NCBI GenBank assembly: GCA_022360815.1
Contig: JAKSCC010000331.1
Span: 1-40,372 of the forward strand
Origin: Desulfobacterales bacterium
GTDB lineage: Bacteria > Desulfobacterota > Desulfobacteria > Desulfobacterales > Desulfolunaceae
Reading direction: 5' to 3'
DNA length: 40,372 nucleotides
Shown here in pieces: positions 26,622 to 34,663 of the stretch. The notes beneath the pieces were generated by a model that saw only the letters and a program-made list of their open reading frames with translations, was not told where the DNA came from and did no database searches. Position 1 is the stretch's first letter. Each line of letters begins with the position of its first letter. A program made the position numbers and the translations under genes.

Positions 26622-27224
26622 TTATGGAGTCATGACACCTTTGAGTGAACCAAAAAGCCCACGACACCCCTCCTCAAAAAGCGTCCGAGCGGTCACCCAC
26701 TGAGCCTTGTGAGAAAAAAAGCGGCCAATGGCCAAAAGATTATCAGACAGGGGCTGCTGCTTCTCCTCAAACTCTTCAGCCCAAAGCACTCGCCTTGTAC
26801 TCGCCTCTATCAAAGCGACTCGAAATGAGACAGAAGCACTGCGACTCACCGACCAGCTGGACCCGATTCTCTCCTTCCAGCTCTCCACACGCCCAAGGAG
26901 CACACACACACCAGCCGTTTCGATATCGGAAACCTCATCCACCACCCGAGCCCGTATCCCCTGGGCATTAAGAGCGTCCACCGCCCAGACAGCCACCTCG
27001 CTTCCAGATGGGGGCCCACCCCCCGGGCTATCTTTTCCCGCTTCAAGCCCATGCTCTATATACAAGGTGTCTTCGGAGGCAAGCCACTCAAAGGCGGGCA
27101 CCACAACTTCGAGGCAGTGCAATGGCGCACCATCCTCATACACAGCCCCTGTAAACTTGGGGGCACACCCAAAAGCAACAAGACAAAGACCCAAAAAAAC
27201 TGCCTGTAATCGGCCAATCTTCAT
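26622..27224 (-). CDS. putative lipoprotein of unknown function
   Basis: The 200-residue protein begins MKIGRLQAVFLGLCLVAFGC. The hydrophobic stretch and Cys20 suggest a lipoprotein signal, although VAFGC is an imperfect lipobox. The mature part is alpha/beta with a VCVLLGRVESW segment and a VLWAEEFEEKQQPL segment, a pattern I associate loosely with periplasmic transport-associated lipoproteins (LptE- or DUF330-like); this is not a firm match. The start has AAGGAG six bases upstream, and the longer frame upstream is less likely. It lies 59 bases after hisB, so it may share its transcript. Confidence 0.6.
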   Translation of the reverse strand: MKIGRLQAVFLGLCLVAFGCAPKFTGAVYEDGAPLHCLEVVVPAFEWLASEDTLYIEHGLEAGKDSPGGGPPSGSEVAVWAVDALNAQGIRARVVDEVSDIETAGVCVLLGRVESWKERIGSSWSVSRSASVSFRVALIEASTRRVLWAEEFEEKQQPLSDNLLAIGRFFSHKAQWVTARTLFEEGCRGLFGSLKGVMTP

Positions 27225-27283
27225 CGCATACTCCTTGAATGTGTTGGGCTTAGGTAGCGCCACAGAAACGCTCCCTCTGCTCT

Positions 27284-27877
27284 CTAAAGCATGCCCTTGG
27301 TGGACTGAACCCCTTCTATGCGTGGGTCGATGGAAGATGCCGCATCCAAAGCTCGGCCCAGAGACTTGAATACGCCTTCCAAAATATGGTGGTCGTTCTC
27401 GCCATAGCGCACGTTGATATGCAAATTCATCCCCGACTTCACACTAAACGCCTGAAAAAATTCTTTGGCAAGCCAGGCGTCAAAATTGCCATCGCGCACC
27501 CTGTGATCGGGAAAATTGTAGACCAGATAGGGCCTATTGGAGAGATCCAAAGCCACTTCAGCCAGGGTCTCGTCCATGGGGGTGACAGCCAAACCATAAC
27601 GCCGAATTCCTTTTCGATCCCCCAGCGCTTCAGACACCACACCACCAAGCGCCAAACCGATATCTTCCACGGTATGGTGCGCATCAATCTCAAGATCTCC
27701 TGAGGCTTTGATGGTCAGATCAAAAAATCCGTGGGCGGCAAACAGGGTCAGCATATGATCCAGCATGGGAATGCCCGTGGCAATATCGGCTTGCCCCTGA
27801 CCGTCCAGTGTCAAAGAAAGGGAGATTTGCGTCTCACGTGTATTTCGCTCAAGGGTCGCTTGTCGTCTCGTTTTCAT
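27284..27877 (-). CDS. hisB: imidazoleglycerol-phosphate dehydratase (HisB)
   Basis: HisB dehydrates imidazole glycerol phosphate in histidine biosynthesis. The 197-residue protein is the monofunctional dehydratase with no phosphatase domain. Metal-ligand motifs are visible: [27 protein letters not shown] and [19 protein letters not shown], with the closing STKGML. I choose the ATG at 27877, which gives the usual [16 protein letters not shown] start. An ATG six codons earlier lacks a good site. No other his genes are near, so the gene stands apart from the pathway's operon. Confidence 0.95.
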   Translation of the reverse strand: MKTRRQATLERNTRETQISLSLTLDGQGQADIATGIPMLDHMLTLFAAHGFFDLTIKASGDLEIDAHHTVEDIGLALGGVVSEALGDRKGIRRYGLAVTPMDETLAEVALDLSNRPYLVYNFPDHRVRDGNFDAWLAKEFFQAFSVKSGMNLHINVRYGENDHHILEGVFKSLGRALDAASSIDPRIEGVQSTKGML

Positions 27878-28324
27878 TTCAGGGGGATGCCTCATGTTTG
27901 GTACCTGACTGCAGGCAAAGGTGAGAGGTGATGCGTTTCATTTCCCGCATGTGCTATCTGGAAAGGCAGTGATACGGTAAAAGCTTCCGGCGCTTTGCCG
28001 CTTTTTCTTCTCAATCCGCATCTCTCCCCCATTACCAGATCGACCTGGCAAGATCAACGTAAATTCATTTTCACTTAAATTTCATACCCCTTCGCCATGC
28101 TTGAACGGCTCAAAAAACGCACACACTTAAACCTGAAGACCTCTTACTTTCTCCGCAGAATCTCATTTCTTTTTTATCTTCCCTGAAAGCCCAGAATGTT
28201 CATCTTTCATACCGTTGACTTCTATGGTAGATAAAAAACGCATCAACACAAAATACCTACTGCAATTCCATGGATAAAGCGACGTATCACGTCACCCCAT
28301 GCAACCCATTGCCAGGATGTGACC
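27878..28324. other. gene-free spacer between divergent hisB and the YcaO gene
   Basis: This spacer has no supportable gene. A weak minus-strand promoter (TTGATC-17-TAATGG) may serve hisB. Upstream of the YcaO gene I see AGGA just before the ATG but no convincing promoter. Confidence 0.4.
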
Positions 28325-30070
28325 ATGAGTGCTCGAATTGTTCTTGATGACGCCATTAAAACCGCCACCCATGACCAGGATAAGGTGATCTCACCAAATG
28401 AAACGGTAAGCCGATTCCATGAAAAGGCTCGCTACCTTGATATAGAGATTCTTAAGGAGACCCGACGCATAGACAACGGGCGCCTGGACATTCCGGTCTA
28501 CTTCAGCATCTGCGGCGATGAAGTTTCCAAACTCACCGGTACCACGAAACAAATGGGCAAGGGTGCCAACCCTGCCCAATCTCAGGCATCGGCAGTCATG
28601 GAATTGGTGGAACGATTCAGCTTTTTTGCTTTTAACGCCGATGACACCCGGTTCACCACAGCCACCTGGCAAGAGGCTGGAAAAAACACCATCGGCATAG
28701 ACCTCATGCTCAAATCGGTCCACGATAAGGCCACCTCCCCTGAAGCTGCCAAAACAATCCTCAAAAACATCCCCTTTCGCTGGATCCCCGCCTGGAACCT
28801 TACCAAGAAACAAGAGTTCCTTATCCCCTTTGACTGGTTTTTTACTATCAATGAGTTCAATGGTCCTTCGGCTGGCAACTGCAAGGAAGAGGCGATCTGT
28901 CAGGGAATATCTGAGGTTGTGGAGAGACACGTCTGCTCCATCGTAAGCCAACAAAAGCTGAGCCCCCCCACCATCGACCCCGACACAGCCACAGATCCCG
29001 CGGTTTTGGAGATGCTTGAGAAATACCGAAAAAACGAAATCGAGCTGGTCTTCTCAGATCTCTCCCTTGATACTGGCATCCCCACCATCGGTATCCTCGC
29101 TTGGGATCCGAAAACCTTTCCCACAAGCAGTGAACTGGTCTGGACAGCCGGCACCGCCCCAGACCCACAAAAAGCCATGAGCCGCGCCCTTACCGAGGTG
29201 GCTCAGCTCGCCGGTGATTTCAACACCTGTGCCAATTATGTGGCAAGCGGCCTTCCCAAGTTCACAACTCTTAAAGAGGCCACCTTTATCTTCCAGGCAA
29301 AAGAATCCCTCTCGGTTGAAGATCTGCCGAATCTTTCAGACCCCAATATTCGATACGAAATTGAAAGAATGACCCAGGCACTTGCCCAGATCGGCCTGGA
29401 GGTCTTTCTTGTGGAGACCACACACCCCGAGCTTGCCATCCCTTGCTTTTACACCATGATCCCCGGCGCTCATTTCCGTGAACGCAGCCAAGGTACCAGC
29501 CTTCCCATGTTTGCTGCCCGGCTCATCACGGAAAAATTCTCGCCTCTGGAAGCTCTTTCACGCATTCAGGAGATTGAAGAGGTGGTGGGAGAGCGCTACG
29601 ACCTCTCCTTTTACAAAGGCAAGATGCTTCTTGAGTCAGGATTTCATGAAAAAGCCCTTGCGGCCTTTAAAAAGGCGATGAGCTGCAACCCTGAACCACA
29701 GGAGATTCCATCCATCTGTTCTTGGATGGGGGTTTGCCTAAAAGAGCTGGGGGAGTATTCCAAAGCCCTTGCCACACTTGAAGAGGGAATCAAAAGGGAT
29801 CCAGAAAGAGAGGATATCTACAACCTCATGGGTTTTTGCTTCTTTATGCTCAAAGAGCACGAAAAAGCCATCGATGCATTCAGAGACGTGCTGCGACTCA
29901 ACCCCAATTCCGCCATCGACTACGCCAATATCGCCTCCAACTACCGAGAGCTGGGCCGCACCGAAAAGGCCATCAACTACTACAAAATGGCCCTTGAGAT
30001 GGACCCTGAAATTGAATTCGCTCGGGACAACCTCAAACGTCTCACGGCCTCTCTTTCAACGGCCCCCTAA
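28325..30070 (+). CDS. YcaO-domain protein with C-terminal TPR repeats
   Basis: YcaO proteins use ATP to activate a peptide backbone amide. The 581-residue protein has the YcaO ATP-binding signatures: GKGANPAQSQASAVMELVERFSFF near 77-100, SAGNCKEEAICQGISEVVERHV near 178-199, and ALTEVAQLAGDF near 288-299. From about residue 430 four to five tetratricopeptide repeats follow (MLLESGFHEKALAAFKKAM, then YNLMGFCFFMLKEHEKAIDAF). AGGA seven bases upstream favours the ATG at 28325 over the GTG at 28319. No TfuA, cyclodehydratase partner or precursor peptide gene is adjacent, so it is an orphan. It could modify a ribosomal or other protein. Substrate unknown. Confidence 0.85.
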   Translation: MSARIVLDDAIKTATHDQDKVISPNETVSRFHEKARYLDIEILKETRRIDNGRLDIPVYFSICGDEVSKLTGTTKQMGKGANPAQSQASAVMELVERFSFFAFNADDTRFTTATWQEAGKNTIGIDLMLKSVHDKATSPEAAKTILKNIPFRWIPAWNLTKKQEFLIPFDWFFTINEFNGPSAGNCKEEAICQGISEVVERHVCSIVSQQKLSPPTIDPDTATDPAVLEMLEKYRKNEIELVFSDLSLDTGIPTIGILAWDPKTFPTSSELVWTAGTAPDPQKAMSRALTEVAQLAGDFNTCANYVASGLPKFTTLKEATFIFQAKESLSVEDLPNLSDPNIRYEIERMTQALAQIGLEVFLVETTHPELAIPCFYTMIPGAHFRERSQGTSLPMFAARLITEKFSPLEALSRIQEIEEVVGERYDLSFYKGKMLLESGFHEKALAAFKKAMSCNPEPQEIPSICSWMGVCLKELGEYSKALATLEEGIKRDPEREDIYNLMGFCFFMLKEHEKAIDAFRDVLRLNPNSAIDYANIASNYRELGRTEKAINYYKMALEMDPEIEFARDNLKRLTASLSTAP

Positions 30071-30102
30071 AAAAAGAGAGCATGGCTTTGCTGCCAGCTC
30101 TC
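30069..30102 (-). terminator. terminator between convergent YcaO and secreted-protein genes
   Basis: On the minus strand GAGAGC-TGGC pairs with GCCA-GCTCTC (one bulge) around an AGCAAA loop, followed by seven T residues. It ends the minus-strand transcript. Confidence 0.65.
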
Positions 30103-30131
30103 CCATTCACTCAACCCCACAGGTTTCACCG

Positions 30132-30563
30132 TTAATCAAAAAAAGGGCTGACGCCCTCAAGTTTTGAAATCTCCGTATGGAAATCAAAACCCACCACCAC
30201 CTCTTTGCCCACTTCTCCATATAAAGTTGAGATGGAAAAAAGTGGACCATGCTCATAGTGAATCACGATAAAAAATAAAGCGGTCAGGGAGCTGACAACC
30301 ACCTTGCGCACCCCGCCATATCCCATATATTTTCCGTAGGCTGTTTCCACCTGTTTCAGTTCACCGGCTAAAAACTGAACGTTTTGACCTGTATCAACGG
30401 GCGAGCCGCCAAGCAGGGTGTGCATAAACCCCTCAGAGCCCTTAACACCGTACTGTTTCAAGGCCTTTTGCACAATACGCGGCGCAGAGCTTTTTTCTTC
30501 CGAAGATACCGGGCCTGACGTCAAAAAAAGAGTCAAAACCATCCATAAAAAAACGCGCTTCAC
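30132..30563 (-). CDS. small secreted protein of unknown function
   Basis: The 143-residue protein starts with a GTG that has GGAGGA seven bases upstream. A signal peptide is clear (MKRVFLWMVLTLFLTSGPVSS), with cleavage likely after residue 21. The mature part has a helical first half (RIVQKALKQYGVKG) and a beta-rich second half (LTALFFIVIHYEHGPLFSIS). I do not recognise the family. It lies 42 bases after the HD-GYP regulator and is probably in the same transcript. Confidence 0.65.
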   Translation of the reverse strand: MKRVFLWMVLTLFLTSGPVSSEEKSSAPRIVQKALKQYGVKGSEGFMHTLLGGSPVDTGQNVQFLAGELKQVETAYGKYMGYGGVRKVVVSSLTALFFIVIHYEHGPLFSISTLYGEVGKEVVVGFDFHTEISKLEGVSPFFD

Positions 30564-30605
30564 TGTTTCTTCCTCCGCGTGTTGTGGGTTTTCCCTTTCT
30601 ATGGG

Positions 30606-31676
30606 TTATATTGAGGAGATATCTCGCTCACTCCAGGAAAAAGCCTCACCTTTTGCCCTTAACTCTCCGCCTTTGGAGCGACGCACCGCAAGAAATGAAT
30701 CAAAATTTTCCAAAAAAATATCTGTCAATTCCGGATCAAAGTGCTTTTCCCTCTCCTTTTCAAAGATGTTGTAAATCACCTCTGGCGGGTAAGGGTCCTT
30801 ATAGGGCCGACGGGTGGAAAGGGCGTCAAACACATCGGCCATCCCAACAATGCGTCCAGAAAGTGGAATGCGCTCTCCAGAAAGCCCCTGGGGATAGCCA
30901 GTACCGTCCCATTTTTCGTGATGCGAGATGGCAACCTGCTGGCCAACGCGCAGCACCTCAGATTTGGAATTGGTCAGAATCCGAGCCCCGATAACAGGAT
31001 GGGTCTGAATCACCTGAAACTCTTCGGGTGTAAGCTTCGATGGTTTCATGAGAATGTGGTCTGGAATACCTATCTTCCCAATATCGTGCATGGCTGCTGC
31101 ATAACGAATACGATCCACCCAGGCACCATCCATACCCCGCTTCTCCGCCAACATTTCACTGTAGGTGCTCATGCGCACGATATGATCACCAGTCTCTTCG
31201 TCTCGATACTCTGCGGCCGTCACCAAACGATTGATGGTATCCAGATAAGACGCCTTAAGCTCATTGTGGGCCTGACTCAACGCCTTAAAAAGCCTGCGCT
31301 CCCGAAGAACCCGTTTTACTCGAAGCACCACCTCCCCCGGAGCCATGGGTTTTAAAATAAAATCCACCGCACCGGTTTTGATAATCTGCTCATAGTTGAA
31401 TTCGTCGATGTGCCCAGTCATCACCATGGGATCGGCATCAAAGCCCTCTCGAATCTTTCGTACCAGCTCAAGTCCCCCCATCTCCGGCATATCCAGATCT
31501 GTGAGAACCACATCCACCGACTCCGCAGCCAGGATTTCCAAAGCCTCCACGCCGTTTGTCGCCACAAGACACTGAAATCCCTGCTTCTCCATGGCACGCT
31601 TCAAAATCGCACGAATTGCCTCTTCATCGTCCACAATAAGAAGAGACGGACAAGACTGGTCACTGGTCTTTTTCAT
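30606..31676 (-). CDS. response regulator with HD-GYP domain (cyclic-di-GMP phosphodiesterase)
   Basis: The 356-residue protein joins a receiver domain (1-125) with an HD-GYP domain (about 150-335). The receiver has LLIVDDEE, Asp60 in VVLTDLDMPEMGG as phosphoacceptor, and Lys109 in LKPMAPG. The HD-GYP domain has MHDIGKIGIPDHIL (His197-Asp198) and HHEKWDGTGYPQGLSG (GYP 260-262), both intact, so it is probably active in cyclic-di-GMP breakdown. I choose the ATG at 31676 (GGAG eight bases upstream), because the longer open frame upstream has no typical receiver start. No histidine kinase is adjacent. Confidence 0.92.
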   Translation of the reverse strand: MKKTSDQSCPSLLIVDDEEAIRAILKRAMEKQGFQCLVATNGVEALEILAAESVDVVLTDLDMPEMGGLELVRKIREGFDADPMVMTGHIDEFNYEQIIKTGAVDFILKPMAPGEVVLRVKRVLRERRLFKALSQAHNELKASYLDTINRLVTAAEYRDEETGDHIVRMSTYSEMLAEKRGMDGAWVDRIRYAAAMHDIGKIGIPDHILMKPSKLTPEEFQVIQTHPVIGARILTNSKSEVLRVGQQVAISHHEKWDGTGYPQGLSGERIPLSGRIVGMADVFDALSTRRPYKDPYPPEVIYNIFEKEREKHFDPELTDIFLENFDSFLAVRRSKGGELRAKGEAFSWSERDISSI

Positions 31677-31919
31677 AAGATCTGCTCCCACTGCTGACGT
31701 CAAAAAAAAGAGCTTTTCACCCCGCTTTCGCACACCATCCCATAAAAGCCGAAGGTCCCCCCCCTTTCTGTCGTCTCTCTCACACTCAAAAATGTTGAAG
31801 GCCCAATGCGTCTTTAAAACGCCCGCAGAGCCCCAATAACTCTCGAGATAAATCGCTATTTTACGTTGGAATGCAGGTTGTTCTTTTTTGGCGGGTATCA
31901 AAAAATTGAAGTGTTTTTC

Positions 31920-31948
31920 ATATTACCTTATCCCCCTACAGGCAACAA
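31920..31948 (-). promoter_or_regulatory. probable promoter of the HD-GYP regulator
   Basis: On the minus strand TTGTTG (31943-31948) and TAATAT (31920-31925) are spaced by 17 bases. The leader to the gene is about 240 bases and shows no other feature I can support. Confidence 0.4.
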
Positions 31949-31987
31949 CCTTTAATCCTTCGAGATTCGAGGTTACCCCCACTGTCT

Positions 31988-32033
31988 AAAAAATAAAAAA
32001 GCGCCTCTTCTTTCCAAAACGAAAAAGAGACGC
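31988..32033 (-). terminator. terminator after the short-chain dehydrogenase
   Basis: On the minus strand a 12-bp stem with two G-U pairs (32022-32033 with 32001-32012) is followed by TTTTTTATTTTTT. It begins about 20 bases after the gene's stop. Confidence 0.8.
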
Positions 32034-32053
32034 CTCACCTGAAAAAGACCCTT

Positions 32054-32869
32054 TCAGCCAATCATCTTCTCCTGAATGGTTGCAAAAAGAGAGACGTCAT
32101 CCAGCTTCTTGCGTGCCTGATAAAGAGACTCAGCGTCCTCTCCTGCCACATACCGGAAACGATCTGTCTTATCGGTTGCAGCTTGAAAAATGGTCTCTGC
32201 AACCATCTGAGCAGAGGCAGCCCCCTGCACACTTTTCTTCCGCCTTTCAAGGTAGCGCGATACCAGAGGCTGATACGCTTTAAGTGATGAGTCATTGCTG
32301 AAGGTCAACGATCTGCCCGCAAAATCGGTTTTGATCATTCCCGGCTCGATAAGCTTGACAACAACACCGATCGCCTGAAGTTCATACCGAAGGGACTCAC
32401 TGAGACCCTCCACGGCAAACTTTGAGGCGTTGTAAAGGGAGCTCAGAGGAAAAGCGACCTGCCCGCCGATGGAGGAGACATTGATAATCATCCCCCTTTC
32501 CCTTGATCTAAAATGGGGAAGCAGGGTCTTTGTGGTTTCGATAAGCCCCACCAGATTCACATTGATCTGGCGCCGGACCTCATCCATGGATGAAGCCTCC
32601 AGAAGTCCATACGACCCGTACCCGGCATTGTTCAAAAGAAGATCCACGGCCCCAAAATGCGCAACCCCTTTTGAGACGGCGGACGCAATTGAAGCGGAGT
32701 CCTCAACATCGAGTCGGCACACCCGAACCCCTTTTAATTTCGTGAGTTCTTCTTCCTTCTCAGGATTCCGCATGGTGGCCAAAACATGCCAGCCAGAAAG
32801 GTGAAACCGTCTGACTGCCTCTTTTCCGATTCCACTACTCGCCCCTGTAACTAAAATGGTTTGCGCCAT
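32054..32869 (-). CDS. short-chain dehydrogenase/reductase
   Basis: This is an NAD(P)-dependent oxidoreductase of the classical SDR family, 271 aa. The cofactor loop is TGASSGIG (8-15), NNAG is at 80-83, the catalytic Ser lies in INVSSIGG near 132, and Tyr146 and Lys150 form the YNASK motif. The C-terminal part contains the PGMIKTDF segment. Substrate is not evident. GGGGG lies just before the ATG. It stands alone between two terminators. Confidence 0.9.
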   Translation of the reverse strand: MAQTILVTGASSGIGKEAVRRFHLSGWHVLATMRNPEKEEELTKLKGVRVCRLDVEDSASIASAVSKGVAHFGAVDLLLNNAGYGSYGLLEASSMDEVRRQINVNLVGLIETTKTLLPHFRSRERGMIINVSSIGGQVAFPLSSLYNASKFAVEGLSESLRYELQAIGVVVKLIEPGMIKTDFAGRSLTFSNDSSLKAYQPLVSRYLERRKKSVQGAASAQMVAETIFQAATDKTDRFRYVAGEDAESLYQARKKLDDVSLFATIQEKMIG

Positions 32870-32952
32870 ATCCCCCCCTGAAATTCAAGTAAAGCCCCAT
32901 TTTCTGATCCGCCCCACACGCAGCCCCCCTTCTTCAAAACAGAAATCGCTTT

Positions 32953-32987
32953 TAAAAAATGGCCCTCGAAGCACCTCGAGAGCCATC
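32953..32987 (-). terminator. terminator after the FNT channel gene
   Basis: On the minus strand ATGGCTCTCGA pairs with TCGAGGGCCAT (one mismatch) and is followed by TTTTTT. It lies about 35 bases after the gene's stop. Confidence 0.65.
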
Positions 32988-33020
32988 TGTTTTAGCGCAT
33001 CCAAAAAAGCGTTAAAAAGA

Positions 33021-33836
33021 CTACCCTCTCAACTCTTCCTGATTTTTGGTAAACAACTCGCTGAGCTTTTGGATACGGGTGGGATGAACTGTCACAATAA
33101 AAATACCGCCCACAATATTGCCAAGGGTCACGGGAATCAAGTTGTGAAACATGGTCATCATCTCGGCAAAAGAGGTGCCTTTGGCAAGAAACCCCAGAGT
33201 AATGAGATACATGTTGGCCACACAGTGCTCAAAACCGCATGCCACAAAACAGCCGATGGGAAAGAGAATACAGAAGATCTTGGAAACGCCATCTTTTGCC
33301 ATGATGGCCATAATCACCGCCAACACCACCAGTATATTACAAAACACCCCACGGATAAACGCCTGCATAAAGGGCAGGCTCACCTTGGCCGCCGCCACTT
33401 TCGCAGAAAGGGCGCCCAGGGCGCTGAGTTTTCCAACGCTCCCCAAAAGCCCACTTTGATAGATCAGCCAGGCAAGCACCACCGACCCGATAAAGTTGGC
33501 CACATAGACCGTTGTCCAATTTTTAAACATGTCACCACCCGAGACGTCTCCGTAAAGAACGCCCACCAAGATGGTAATATTTCCTGTGAAAAGCTCAGCT
33601 CCAGCCACCACCACAAGGATAAGACCAACACTGAAAAAAAAACCTCCGGCCACTTTCCCTAAACCTGTAGCCAGAGCCACAAGAAAGAGTTGTCCACCGA
33701 ACCCGATATAGAGCCCGGCCAAGGCCCCCAGCAGCATCAACTGCCATATTTGAGTGGTTGCTTTTTTAAGACCGATCTGAGAGATCGCATCACTGGTTGC
33801 TTTGGGGCTGAGGATAGGTGTGTAGGTGTGGTTCAT
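33021..33836 (-). CDS. formate/nitrite transporter family channel (FNT)
   Basis: FNT channels are pentameric and carry small monovalent anions such as formate, nitrite or hydrosulfide. The 271-residue protein has six membrane segments and two family signatures: VVAGAELFTGNIT (loop near TM3) and ACGFEHCVANMYLI, which holds the conserved channel His. It is closest in layout to FocA, but in a possibly sulfate-reducing host a hydrosulfide or formate role is equally open. AGGAG lies nine bases before the ATG. A promoter-like site at 34139-34167 gives a long leader. No formate dehydrogenase or nitrite reductase gene is adjacent. Confidence 0.9.
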   Translation of the reverse strand: MNHTYTPILSPKATSDAISQIGLKKATTQIWQLMLLGALAGLYIGFGGQLFLVALATGLGKVAGGFFFSVGLILVVVAGAELFTGNITILVGVLYGDVSGGDMFKNWTTVYVANFIGSVVLAWLIYQSGLLGSVGKLSALGALSAKVAAAKVSLPFMQAFIRGVFCNILVVLAVIMAIMAKDGVSKIFCILFPIGCFVACGFEHCVANMYLITLGFLAKGTSFAEMMTMFHNLIPVTLGNIVGGIFIVTVHPTRIQKLSELFTKNQEELRG

Positions 33837-34132
33837 ACTTCATGTACTCCTAAAAAAGGTAAAACGAATGAATCAACGACATACCATCACAGTCTGCAAC
33901 CACCGCCAATGAGGGGTGGACCATGCGATGATGAAAAACATCTTCCGCGCGTATTTTCTACGGCGGAGTACCGAAAGACAGACCAGAACCCTATTTAACC
34001 ACCAGCCAAATAAGGTTATAGTTCTTGTCCGCAAACCGAGTCGGCAGCTGCCTGCTCAGTTAAATCCAACCGTAGCCCCTTTGGGACTCTTTTTATTGGG
34101 TTTATAAAAAATTTCATCGCTGTTTTTAAGGA
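33837..34132 (-). promoter_or_regulatory. long, potentially structured 5' leader of the FNT gene
   Basis: From the predicted start near 34132 the leader has several paired segments. CTACGG (34070-34075) can pair with CCGTAG (33958-33963); inside this lie ATTTAAC/GTTAAAT (34059-34065 with 33993-33999) and a GGCAGCTGCC hairpin (34043-34052). CCGTAG also overlaps a competing hairpin (33945-33966, CCGC-CGTA with TACG-GCGG). I match it to no known riboswitch. The pairing is by eye, without energy calculation. Confidence 0.35.
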
Positions 34133-34138
34133 AAGTGG

Positions 34139-34167
34139 AGTATAGGCGAGGTATTTCATAAGCTCAA
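34139..34167 (-). promoter_or_regulatory. probable promoter of the FNT gene
   Basis: On the minus strand TTGAGC (34162-34167) and TATACT (34139-34144) are spaced by 17 bases, a good sigma-70 match. Confidence 0.5.
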
Positions 34168-34663
34168 TAAATAGATTTCATCAATTATTTAACTACAAGC
34201 CCCGCCCAGAAAACTCACACCAAAAGCGCAGACCACACCCAACCAAAGAAAACGTATGATTACGAATCATTACCCCTTTCAAACACAAAGAGAAAGCACA
34301 CAGCCATAATTTGCCTCTCAATCTCCCTTCATCCTGCCCACCCTCATAAAAGTTACTCAAGACGATACATTTGTTTGATTTGGTACCGCTTTTTCTATTC
34401 CCCTTCTCGTTCAAATCACCTGAAACCGATTCAGCACAAAAAACATCACCCCACTTTTTTAAGATAGCGATTCCCCCAAAACTCCGCCTCCCTCACTTTT
34501 TTTGACCATGTAAAAAACAGTCCTTGAACCTGCTGTGCCCTTTCCAACCCACACATTTTATGATTTAAGAAGCCATAATCATGTATCCCCTTGAGCGTCT
34601 TGACATAAGGGGAGGGAGATCGCCACAAGAAGCTCTGACTTTCAATCGACTGAGGAACTGCAT
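34168..34663 (+). other. gene-free region upstream of thiM
   Basis: No gene is supported here. A hairpin CCCCTT/AAGGGG (34587-34592 with 34607-34612) lies about 50 bases before thiM. I looked for a TPP riboswitch and did not find one: a short CCTTGAACCTG at 34521-34534 resembles part of the THI box, but the partner sequences are absent. Confidence 0.4.

Noticed and set aside
27990-28012. CGGC/GCCG hairpin followed by T-rich sequence in the hisB-YcaO spacer
   Set aside because: The stem is only four pairs and no plus-strand gene ends before it.
34521-34534. CCTTGAACCTG upstream of thiM, resembling part of a TPP riboswitch
   Set aside because: The conserved CTGAGA and the downstream AATGCCAGCG-type arm are absent, so the element is not complete.
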